Source: an uncultured Eubacteriales bacterium (lineage in GTDB: Bacteria > Bacillota_A > Clostridia > Oscillospirales > Oscillospiraceae). Taken from it: DNA of 13,083 nucleotides. The stretch covers positions 1 to 13,083 of the forward strand of contig CATIYU010000257.1 in NCBI GenBank assembly GCA_949739085.1. The letters run 5' to 3'. Of the stretch, positions 7,710 through 13,083 are shown piece after piece (the stretch's first letter is position 1; the number at the start of each line of letters is the position of its first letter). Under the pieces are notes generated by a model. The model saw only the letters and a program-made list of their open reading frames with translations. It was not told where the DNA came from and did not search any database. A program made the position numbers and the translations under genes.

Positions 7710-9130
7710 GTCAATTGATTTTTCAAATTCTGCGTGTGGTGGAGGCGTTTTTCCTGCTGTACCTGCTGCTCTACGCCTCCTACCTGTTTCTGTCCGTGGC
7801 AATGGGCGCTTGGCGGCTTTACCGCCTGGACCGGATGCGCACCATTAAAAACGAGCTGAAGCACGACTTCTACTTTCCCGTCTCGATCCTGGTGCCTGCC
7901 CACAACGAGGAGGTGACCATCCTAGACAACGTGAAGTCGCTGCTGGAGCTGGACTATCAGCTCTATGAGGTGATCGTCATAGACGACGGCTCCAGCGACA
8001 ACACCAGCCGGGTGCTCATTGACCACTTCCATTTGAAGGAGGTCAGCCGTCCCATCCGTATGAGTATCCCCTGCAAACCGGTGCGGGCTGTCTATGAGGC
8101 TCCGGACTCCCGGGTCCGGCTGACGCTGCTGCGGAAGGAAAACGGCGGAAAGGGCGACGCGCTGAACGCGGGCATTAACGCCTCGCAGTATCCCTATTTC
8201 CTCTGTATTGACGCGGACTCCGTACTTCAATGGGATTCACTGGAGCGCATTGTCCAGCCGGTCATGGAGGACGACCATGTGGTCGCTGTGGGCGGACTGA
8301 TCCGGGTGGCCCAGTGTATTCAGTTTAACCCGGAGGGCGAGGGGGGCGCACATCGAAAACTGAGCTACCATTTGCCCTGGAATTTCTTGACCAGTATGCA
8401 GGTCATGGAGTACGACCGCTCCTTTCTGGCTTCCCGGATTCTCCTGGATGGCTTCAATGGAAATCTGATTATCTCCGGCGCGTTCGGCCTGTTCAAAAAA
8501 AGCGTGGTCATCGCCGCCGGAGGCTACGCCACCGACGTGCTGGGAGAGGACATGGAGCTGGTGGCCAAGCTCCACGCCTACTGCCGGAGCAACATGGAGC
8601 GGTATTCCATCCGCTATGAGCCAAACGCGGTCTGCTGGAGTCAGGCGCCCTCCACGCTGCCAGACCTCTTCAAACAGCGCCGCCGGTGGCATATCGGCCT
8701 GTTTCAATGTATCACACGATACCGCTTCATGTTCCTGAAATCCCGATTTGGCCTGGTGGGCACCGCCTCTTATCTCTACTACCTGCTCTATGAGCTGTAT
8801 TCGCCCATCATTGAGGTGATCGGGTTGGCCGGAACCGCCGTGGCCGCCCTGGCGGGACTGCTCAATGCAAAGTTTATGCTCCAGTTCTACTTGCTGTTTG
8901 CGGTTTACAGCGCCATCCTGACGGTCACCGCGTTTTTCCAGAGAATCTACACGCAGAATATCCATATCAGCCGCCAGGATGTATTCCGCGCCTGCATCAT
9001 GTGTCTGATTGAGAATATCTTTTTCCGGTTTGTATTTGATTTCATCCGGCTCAACGCCTTTATCGGCTATCGGAAGAACAAAGGAACCTGGGGAACCATC
9101 AAACGGGTCCGGCACAGCGAGGCCCGTTAA
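7706..9130 (+). CDS. Processive family-2 glycosyltransferase (polysaccharide synthase)
   Basis: The 474-residue protein begins at ATG 7706, overlapping the HEAT gene's stop. One or two membrane helices (about 9-36) precede the GT-A domain: FPVSILVPAHNEE (57-69), VIDDGSSDNT (91-100, the DDG of site one), ENGGKGDALNAG (145-156), CIDADS (167-172, DxD metal site), LGEDMEL (279-285, catalytic base region) and QRRRW (324-328, acceptor-site motif of processive enzymes). Three or more membrane helices follow (about 355-385, 388-412, 428-452). The full D, DxD, ED, QRRRW set matches cellulose, chitin, hyaluronan and PgaC-type synthases that polymerise a sugar nucleotide and extrude the chain. The sugar cannot be told from sequence. 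No PilZ domain is present. As the only polymerase of the operon it should define the product. Confidence 0.92.
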   Translation: MSQLIFQILRVVEAFFLLYLLLYASYLFLSVAMGAWRLYRLDRMRTIKNELKHDFYFPVSILVPAHNEEVTILDNVKSLLELDYQLYEVIVIDDGSSDNTSRVLIDHFHLKEVSRPIRMSIPCKPVRAVYEAPDSRVRLTLLRKENGGKGDALNAGINASQYPYFLCIDADSVLQWDSLERIVQPVMEDDHVVAVGGLIRVAQCIQFNPEGEGGAHRKLSYHLPWNFLTSMQVMEYDRSFLASRILLDGFNGNLIISGAFGLFKKSVVIAAGGYATDVLGEDMELVAKLHAYCRSNMERYSIRYEPNAVCWSQAPSTLPDLFKQRRRWHIGLFQCITRYRFMFLKSRFGLVGTASYLYYLLYELYSPIIEVIGLAGTAVAALAGLLNAKFMLQFYLLFAVYSAILTVTAFFQRIYTQNIHISRQDVFRACIMCLIENIFFRFVFDFIRLNAFIGYRKNKGTWGTIKRVRHSEAR

Positions 9131-9220
9131 AGTTGCTTTGGAACAAAGTTCGCTCCGTATATATCGCCGCAGCAGTTGACACCACACAATTTTTAACGAA
9201 TTCTTTCCCTTTAACGCAGT

Positions 9221-9259
9221 AAACGAGCAGACGTCCCGCCAAGGGGCGTCTGCTCGTTT
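9221..9259. terminator. Strong hairpin after the polysaccharide operon
   Basis: A perfect 13-bp stem (9221-9233 with 9247-9259) continues inward through four more pairs, one of them G-U, to a 5-nt loop GCCAA. It starts 91 bp after the glycosyltransferase stop. The stem is flanked by AAA and TTT, which form its base, but no longer T run follows, so termination may be modest and could act in both directions. Confidence 0.6.
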
Positions 9260-9332
9260 GCCGGGACCTTGCTTGTCCCACGATGACCAGCCACATAACC
9301 GATTGAATAATGTTATAAGCGGATAACACGAT

Positions 9333-9367
9333 TTGATATGGTCTTTTTCGACATCTTCCGCTATAAT
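9333..9367 (+). promoter_or_regulatory. Probable promoter of the secreted-peptide gene
   Basis: TATAAT at 9362-9367 is a perfect -10 box 37 nt before the ATG at 9405. TTGATA (9333-9338) is the best -35 match, but its 23-bp spacing is too long, and nothing better sits at 16-18 bp. A consensus -10 with no proper -35 box suggests dependence on an activator, plausibly the neighbouring XRE-TPR regulator. AGCGGA (9318-9323) and TCCGCT (9357-9362) form a 6-bp inverted pair around the region. Confidence 0.45.
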
Positions 9368-9404
9368 AAAAATCATATCAATCAAGAAAGGATGTACCAA
9401 TAGA

Positions 9405-9584
9405 ATGAACAGATTGTTTGCCACTGTTGCAGCTCTGCTGCTGTCTCTATCCCTGCTGGCCGGTCCTGTGGCCCAGGCGCACGAAGAGGATCTCCCCCCG
9501 GTTCCGCCTGTGGTAGAATCTGAGCCGGATAGCGGCGTAATGCCAGCGGAACATCCTCCAGCAGTGGAGGGCGAAAATTATTAA
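9405..9584 (+). CDS. Small secreted peptide (59 aa), candidate signalling propeptide
   Basis: The ATG at 9405 is preceded by AGAAAGGA (9385-9392) with a long 12-nt gap. The frame is open further upstream, but the start at 9405 gives a textbook signal peptide: basic MNR, a hydrophobic core LFATVAALLLSLSLLAG, and the cleavage site AQA at 23-25. The predicted mature part is about 34 residues, acidic and proline-rich, with no cysteine, ending in EGENY. It converges on an RNPP-style regulator and their stop codons overlap by 3 bp. Signal-bearing short ORFs beside such regulators often encode pheromones that are processed outside and re-imported (as PapR with PlcR), so that role is proposed here. 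A small secreted effector is the alternative. I do not recognise a family. Confidence 0.7.
   Translation: MNRLFATVAALLLSLSLLAGPVAQAHEEDLPPVPPVVESEPDSGVMPAEHPPAVEGENY
9555..9570. other. Short hairpin at the convergent gene ends
   Basis: CCTCCA (9555-9560), loop GCAG and TGGAGG (9565-9570) form a perfect 6-bp stem in the last codons of the peptide gene. It is followed on the plus strand by an A/T-rich run across the overlapping stop codons. The two convergent genes leave no room for ordinary terminators, so this could be a weak terminator for the peptide transcript. Confidence 0.3.
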
Positions 9585-10528
9585 TATTCGGGCTCCAGAT
9601 CAAAGTATTCCTTAATTTCCTGGCGGGTGATTTCTGCGTTACGGACTTCTCCGACAGCTTTACAAAGGTAATAGGACTGATAGTAAAGCGCCTTGCTCTG
9701 TCCGCTGTCTCCAAGGCGGCGATAACAGTCCGCCATAACCTCCAGCATCCCAGGTAGGAATCGGTATTGCCCATAATCCAGACAGACTCTGCGGCCCTCT
9801 TCCGCAGCTTCAAGCGCCTTTTGATATTGACCGGTTTTGTATAATACCGTAGCATAGTTAAACAGTACCATATTTAAATGGGCACGGGTTGGCGGTATGC
9901 TTCGAAAATGCTTGCGGATGTACTGACAAAGCTGCTCCCATAGTTCGATTGCGCCCTGGTAATTCTCCGCATGATAGTTGATGGTAGCCAGATGGCTGAT
10001 GATTTTGATTTCATCAATAGTATACAGGCCATGACTGATGTCATCCAGGTCGAAACCAGGACAGGTGAGATGGATGGCGTCCAGCAGCAAGGACTGTTGC
10101 TCCTCTAAACTATAGGGCCCGTCCTCTTTCCCTAAAATAACACGGGAACGGAGGACCAGCTGGCGGCTCGTCATATCGTCTTTGTCAATGATAGCCTCCA
10201 GCTCCCTGTGTGCCTGGAGGGCTTCCGTCCGGGCTTGGGCCTTTTCAGCTCCAAGGCTATGCTCAAAGCGGAGATTACACGCGACAATCTTCTTTTGCAG
10301 CGCCTCGATATCCATCTCCTTTTTGCTGAGGAGGGCGTAGTACCGGTCCGTTGGCAAATCCAAACGCTCCAACAGCGCGTTAATCCGCTGATGGGACGGT
10401 GCGTGTTTTCCGTTTTCCAGACGGGAAATTGTGATGGGTTCGCAGATTCCCTGACAAAGCTGTTCCTGCGTCAAGTTTAGTTCCAACCTGCGCCGCTTGA
10501 TCACATCGCCTAAAAACATTTCCTGCAT
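9581..10528 (-). CDS. XRE-TPR transcriptional regulator (RNPP/PlcR-Rgg style)
   Basis: I choose ATG 10528 because AAAAGGAG (10546-10539) lies 10 nt upstream; the in-frame GTG at 10537 is 1 nt from that site and cannot be served by it. The protein has 315 residues. Residues about 6-58 form an XRE helix-turn-helix (GDVIKRRRLELNLTQEQLCQG, then ITISRLENGKHAPS). The remainder is helical, with tetratricopeptide-like pairs, clearest at 215-250 (HLNMVLFNYATVLYKTGQYQKALEAAEEG) and 258-295. This architecture is that of RNPP regulators, which bind a re-imported peptide in the TPR groove and switch DNA binding. The convergent secreted peptide is the obvious candidate ligand, and the radical-SAM-like gene a candidate target; both are inferred. 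Confidence 0.88.
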   Translation of the reverse strand: MQEMFLGDVIKRRRLELNLTQEQLCQGICEPITISRLENGKHAPSHQRINALLERLDLPTDRYYALLSKKEMDIEALQKKIVACNLRFEHSLGAEKAQARTEALQAHRELEAIIDKDDMTSRQLVLRSRVILGKEDGPYSLEEQQSLLLDAIHLTCPGFDLDDISHGLYTIDEIKIISHLATINYHAENYQGAIELWEQLCQYIRKHFRSIPPTRAHLNMVLFNYATVLYKTGQYQKALEAAEEGRRVCLDYGQYRFLPGMLEVMADCYRRLGDSGQSKALYYQSYYLCKAVGEVRNAEITRQEIKEYFDLEPEY

Positions 10529-10556
10529 ACAGCCCACTCTCCTTTTGAATTTTTTT

Positions 10557-10730
10557 CTATCCTATCAGATTACCTCCCTTTTGTCCAGCCTGTATTATAT
10601 CGTGCTGCTCCTGTTTGCGGCGGCGCCCCAATACTGGCCCCAGCGCCCCGAGGCTGTTGGACATATGGACGGCCATCAGCCCGCCCTTTGTGTCCGGCAC
10701 CTTTGGGGCGTCTTTGCTGGCCTGGTTCAT
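10557..10730 (-). pseudogene. Relic of a sortase-anchored surface-protein C-terminus (tentative)
   Basis: A 57-codon minus-strand frame (ATG at 10730, TAG at 10557-10559) has strongly coding-like, GC-rich third positions but no ribosome site. It ends with the layout of a cell-wall sorting signal: APKVPDTKG (8-16, compare LPXTG), a roughly 20-residue mostly non-polar stretch with LMAVHMSNSLGALGPVLG, then a basic tail RRRKQEQ. The same frame continues upstream past an in-frame TGA (10772-10770) for about 37 codons to about 10884, suggesting a longer broken gene. The motif is imperfect, and polar residues (H, S, N) interrupt the hydrophobic part. It lies 28 bp upstream of the regulator. A short real gene of unknown function is the alternative. 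Confidence 0.35.
10594..10599 (-). promoter_or_regulatory. -10 box of the regulator gene
   Basis: On the minus strand the sequence reads TATAAT (10599-10594), about 65 nt upstream of the regulator ATG. No TTGACA-like box occurs 16-18 bp upstream, where the sequence is GC-rich, so the promoter may be weak or activated. The box falls within the decayed minus-strand reading frame described separately. Confidence 0.4.
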
Positions 10731-10821
10731 GCGCGGCCGGTTTTGCCCGGTTGGACGCGCTGCTGCGGCTCAGCGAATCCAGTTAGATCTGTGGGTGGAC
10801 ATATTAAGCAAAACATTCCCA

Positions 10822-10887
10822 ATGGTGTGTCCGGCAAACTGCGCTGAAACATGCGGCCGCAATGTTGGAATTGATGCCGCAAGGTAA
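10822..10887 (+). CDS. Possible tiny CXXX-repeat peptide ORF
   Basis: From ATG 10822 to TAA 10887 the plus strand encodes 21 residues containing three consecutive four-residue repeats, CPAN-CAET-CGRN (residues 3-14), followed by VGIDAAR. The frame is open upstream back to 10549, so the true start could be earlier. The next gene downstream resembles the maturase of the CXXX-repeat peptide system, whose substrates carry such repeats, and a hairpin separates the two, as often occurs between a RiPP precursor and its enzymes. Against it: there is no visible ribosome-binding site, only three repeats, and the same DNA is covered by the minus-strand relic frame. It could be a remnant of a precursor or a coincidence. 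Confidence 0.3.
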   Translation: MVCPANCAETCGRNVGIDAAR

Positions 10888-10896
10888 ATAAGCCAC

Positions 10897-10927
10897 GGGG
10901 CCAGCGGAGAATCTTCCCGCTGGCCCT
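10897..10927. promoter_or_regulatory. GC-rich dyad upstream of the radical-SAM-like gene
   Basis: GGGCCAGCGG (10898-10907) and CCGCTGGCCC (10917-10926) pair perfectly over 10 bp, with one further G-T pair outside and a 9-nt loop. No T run follows, so it is a poor classical terminator. It could be a leaky attenuator between an upstream small ORF and the enzyme gene, or, because its centre lies about 40 bp before a TATAAT box, an operator for the XRE-TPR regulator. Confidence 0.5.
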
Positions 10928-10950
10928 TCCGCTAGGCGCAGGAGGTTCTA

Positions 10951-10956
10951 TATAAT
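10951..10956 (+). promoter_or_regulatory. -10 box of the radical-SAM-like gene
   Basis: TATAAT at 10951-10956 is a perfect -10 hexamer. The hexamer 17 bp upstream (TCCGCT, 10928-10933) is not a -35 box, suggesting activator dependence. Transcription from it would begin near 10963, downstream of the alternative ATG at 10955, which supports the start at 11048. Confidence 0.4.
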
Positions 10957-11033
10957 GCGCGTACTGCCATCAAACTGTAGGATGCGCGGCTATAAGGGAA
11001 CGCTTTGTGTTGGAGCAGCGCCCGTAGAAAGAC

Positions 11034-11042
11034 AAGGAGGAG
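11034..11042 (+). promoter_or_regulatory. Ribosome-binding site deciding the start at 11048
   Basis: AAGGAGGAG, 5 nt before ATG 11048, is a near-perfect Shine-Dalgarno sequence. An alternative in-frame ATG at 10955 also has AGGAGG (10940-10945) 9 nt upstream and would add 31 residues with no resemblance to the family's N-terminus. Both starts are mechanically possible. Confidence 0.75.
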
Positions 11043-11047
11043 TCATC

Positions 11048-13030
11048 ATGAGCGGCCAATACAAGGTGGGAAAAGTACCCGCGCAGTGGTCGGATAAAGC
11101 GCAGACCATTCTATTTGTTGTGTCCGAGGACCGCAATCCGCATTGTGAATACGGCTGCATCACCCACAAGGCGTCCAATAAACGGATGGACTTTGAAACG
11201 GCGAAGCGGTTTATCGACTATATCCTCACCGCCGGTATCCGCTTTGCGGACGAGGTCATCATTGCGTTCTTTGGCGGAGAACCGGTGATTGAGATGGAGC
11301 TGGTGGACCAGATCTCGGATTATTTTAAATTAAAGGCATACGAGCTGAACCACCCCTGGTCGTGGCGGTACCGGTTCCAGTTCACCACCAACAGCGTGAC
11401 CTATGGCTCTCCGAAGGTCCAGACGTACATCAGGAAAAACCTGGGCAAAGTCTCTGTCGGGGTCTCCATTGACGGCGTACGGGAGAAGCAGGGCCTGAAC
11501 TGCGTTTTCCTGGATGGCTCCAGCTCCTGTGACGCTATTGAAAAGAATACTCCCCTCTGGATGTCTCGGTTTACCCCTTCAACAAAAATGACGTTAGCCA
11601 GCGTGGACCTGAAACACCTCAAGGACAGCATCATTGACCTGTGGAACCACGGCGTTACAGACGTATCGGCCAACGTAGTGTATGGGGACGGCTGGAAGGA
11701 CGGCGACGACCAGATGCTGGAACAGCAGCTCCGGGATTTGGCAGATTATATCCTGGATAACAAGCTCTTTAACCAGTGCTGCTGCACATTTTTTTCCGAT
11801 GCCATTGGCGGCTATACAACAGAAGAAAGCCGGGCCAGCGCCAACTGCGGCGCTGGCAAGATGATAGTCCTCAGCCCGGACGGCAAAATCTATTTGTGCC
11901 TCAGAGATACAGACTACTTTCTGGATGCCCATAAAGAGCGGATGGTGGGCACAGTAGATACTGGCATTGATATGAACCTGGCCCGGCCGCTTATGGCAGC
12001 CTCCCGGTATCAGGACAACGCCGGGTGCGCCAACTGTCCAATTGGTACTGGCTGCCCCCAGTGCCAGGGCTTCCGCTATGGCGCCGCAGATACCAGCATC
12101 AACTTCCAACGGACAAAGTATATCTGCCCAATACAGAAGGCCCGGGTCCGGGCCAATGAATACTACTTTGCCAAACTCTATAACCGCTTCGGAATCCCGC
12201 GGGACCGCCTGCCTGATCTGCCGAAAATGTACTTTCTGCTATCAGACCAGTTTGTAACGTTCTGCTGTTTCGACAACCGCGCTCCATGGGCTAGGCAGGT
12301 TATGACGCTGGATCAGATCAGAGAAGGCCTGCAATACTGCCGTGACAATTTCTTTGCTCCGGTGTTTGTCCATGGGAACGGCAGGTTCCTGGACGTGGAT
12401 TTTCCCCGCGTGTTTGAGGACTATGTCATCCAGCACATTCTTCCGGTGGAGCTGGAGGAAGCGGCTACCCACATCAAGCGTCCCCTGCTCGTGTTTACAC
12501 ACGACACGCTGGACAATTGCCATGGGCACCTGGATAGCTGCATTTACAATATCTGGCAGGGCAGTCTGGCAAAACTCTCTGCGGATGTCATCCGGCTGTT
12601 CCAGTGGGCGGACCGGATCAATGTGAACATTTTGAATATGGACGCCCAATTTGACGAGACCTGTTACCTGGAGCAGCTCCGGGCCATAAAAGACTACCTC
12701 GTTGCGGCGATGCGGCGCGGCGATACACAGAAGGAACTCAACCTCTTGACCGACCTGTGTTATGCGGATACATGGAACAACTGCGGTGCCGGGGAACGGG
12801 CCTTTGCCCTTGCTCCCAACGGGAAGTTCTACACATGCCCCGCGTTCTACCAGGGAAGTCCGGACTGGTCTGTCGGAACACTGTCCAGGGGAATGAACCG
12901 GCTGAAAAACGCCCACCTGTTCCGCCGGGAATTCCATCCCATCTGCCAGGCGTGTGATGCGAAGCAGTGCCGGGACTGCATCTACATAGGGCCTGCTCCG
13001 CAACTTCGGCAAACAATAAAGCAGAAATAA
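11048..13030 (+). CDS. Radical-SAM-like CXXX-repeat peptide maturase fusion with a degenerate cluster motif
   Basis: The protein has 660 residues. Residues 1-390 resemble the radical SAM maturase of the CXXX-repeat peptide system: FFGGEP (74-79), TTNS (113-116), SIDG (140-143) and a SPASM-like set of cysteines (C267, C284, C327, C330, C336, C339, C360). Residues about 393-660 resemble its partner, the CXXX-repeat peptide maturase, with a second cysteine set (C579, C597, C633, C636, C641, C644). The two halves are fused in one frame. The radical SAM motif is abnormal: where CX3CX2C is expected the protein has R29-x3-C33-x2-G36, with a new C37 giving CX3CX2H (C33, C37, H40). The frame has no stops or shifts, so the protein may be a conserved pseudoenzyme, a divergent-cluster enzyme, or recently decaying. 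The family assignment is from memory of the protein families. Confidence 0.78.
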   Translation: MSGQYKVGKVPAQWSDKAQTILFVVSEDRNPHCEYGCITHKASNKRMDFETAKRFIDYILTAGIRFADEVIIAFFGGEPVIEMELVDQISDYFKLKAYELNHPWSWRYRFQFTTNSVTYGSPKVQTYIRKNLGKVSVGVSIDGVREKQGLNCVFLDGSSSCDAIEKNTPLWMSRFTPSTKMTLASVDLKHLKDSIIDLWNHGVTDVSANVVYGDGWKDGDDQMLEQQLRDLADYILDNKLFNQCCCTFFSDAIGGYTTEESRASANCGAGKMIVLSPDGKIYLCLRDTDYFLDAHKERMVGTVDTGIDMNLARPLMAASRYQDNAGCANCPIGTGCPQCQGFRYGAADTSINFQRTKYICPIQKARVRANEYYFAKLYNRFGIPRDRLPDLPKMYFLLSDQFVTFCCFDNRAPWARQVMTLDQIREGLQYCRDNFFAPVFVHGNGRFLDVDFPRVFEDYVIQHILPVELEEAATHIKRPLLVFTHDTLDNCHGHLDSCIYNIWQGSLAKLSADVIRLFQWADRINVNILNMDAQFDETCYLEQLRAIKDYLVAAMRRGDTQKELNLLTDLCYADTWNNCGAGERAFALAPNGKFYTCPAFYQGSPDWSVGTLSRGMNRLKNAHLFRREFHPICQACDAKQCRDCIYIGPAPQLRQTIKQK

Positions 13031-13083
13031 GAGACAAAGCAGAGCGAGAGAGACCCTCAGCGACCTGGAAAGGTTCGAGAGCA
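13031..13083. other. Window end, no identifiable feature
   Basis: The last 53 bases are purine-rich (GAGACAAAGCAGAGCGAGAG), with no hairpin, promoter or start codon that I can support. Confidence 0.4.

Noticed and set aside
9176..9204. Perfect TTGACA at 9176-9181 as a promoter
   Set aside because: The hexamers at 16-18 bp spacing (GAATTC, AATTCT) are poor -10 boxes, and the strong hairpin at 9221-9259 would follow immediately.
9314..9330. Lac-operator-like string GCGGATAACA near the peptide promoter
   Set aside because: Only half of an operator matches, there is no LacI-type regulator in the window, and the likeness is most simply chance.
8237..9424. 395-codon minus-strand open frame over the glycosyltransferase and the intergenic gap
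   Set aside because: The plus strand encodes the complete set of glycosyltransferase motifs here; the minus product has no recognisable features.
10535..10537. GTG 10537 as start of the regulator
   Set aside because: It lies 1 nt from the only Shine-Dalgarno sequence; ATG 10528 is correctly spaced and adds nothing unusual.
10955..11047. ATG 10955 as start of the radical-SAM-like gene
   Set aside because: It has a usable AGGAGG but overlaps a perfect TATAAT, and the 31 extra residues do not look like the family. A separate leader peptide is excluded because the frame runs straight into the main protein.
11120..11170. A pair of compensating frameshifts or an assembly error as the cause of the lost CX3CX2C motif
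   Set aside because: Neither alternative frame across the segment restores the cysteines (one contains a stop), and the conserved residues before and after stay in register, so substitutions, not indels, explain the difference.
1..13083. CRISPR arrays, tRNA or rRNA genes, riboswitches, insertion sequences with transposase
   Set aside because: I saw no regularly spaced repeats, no tRNA-like cloverleaf, no known riboswitch core and no transposase frame on either strand.

Overview
The window looks like the chromosome of a GC-rich gut Firmicute, most likely an Oscillospiraceae/Clostridia relative (Flavonifractor-like). This is inferred from the style of the XRE-TPR regulator, the strong AGGAGG ribosome sites with frequent GTG starts, and the mix of VTC, CotH and radical-SAM genes. 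No taxonomic marker gene is present, so the assignment is tentative.

Region 1 (1-541). The C-terminal half of a small serine recombinase is followed by an AT-rich gap. The gap holds a perfect 21-bp inverted repeat (335-355 and 442-462) flanking 86 bp. Inside it is a good minus-strand promoter (TTGAAA, 17 bp, TATCCT). This is the layout of an invertible promoter (inverton) placed directly upstream of a polysaccharide operon. As drawn, the promoter points away from the operon (OFF); inversion would point it into the operon (ON).

Region 2 (542-9130). Seven tightly packed plus-strand genes, mostly overlapping by 4 nt or 1-17 nt apart, form one operon: a signal-anchored TIM-barrel glycosidase-like protein, a VTC-domain protein, a DUF4956 membrane protein, a CotH-family kinase-like protein, a membrane-anchored glycoside-hydrolase-like protein with a C-terminal beta-rich region, a membrane-anchored HEAT-repeat protein, and a processive family-2 glycosyltransferase. 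The natural reading is a synthase-dependent envelope or exopolysaccharide system. The VTC-DUF4956-CotH trio may modify or phosphorylate the glycan or an associated protein. A strong hairpin (9221-9259) follows the last gene.

Region 3 (9260-10600). A 59-aa secreted, proline- and acid-rich peptide converges, with overlapping stop codons, on an XRE-TPR regulator of the PlcR/Rgg (RNPP) style. The pair resembles a peptide-pheromone signalling unit.

Region 4 (10557-13083). A decayed minus-strand reading frame looks like the end of a sortase-anchored surface protein. It is followed on the plus strand by a possible tiny CXXX-repeat peptide, a GC-rich dyad, and a 660-aa protein. That protein resembles a fusion of the two proteins of the CXXX-repeat radical-SAM peptide maturation system. 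Its auxiliary-cluster cysteines and GGEP motif are intact, but the canonical CX3CX2C cluster motif is broken (R-x3-C-x2-G, with a displaced CX3CX2H). It may be a pseudoenzyme or a divergent cluster. The last 53 bases hold nothing I can identify.
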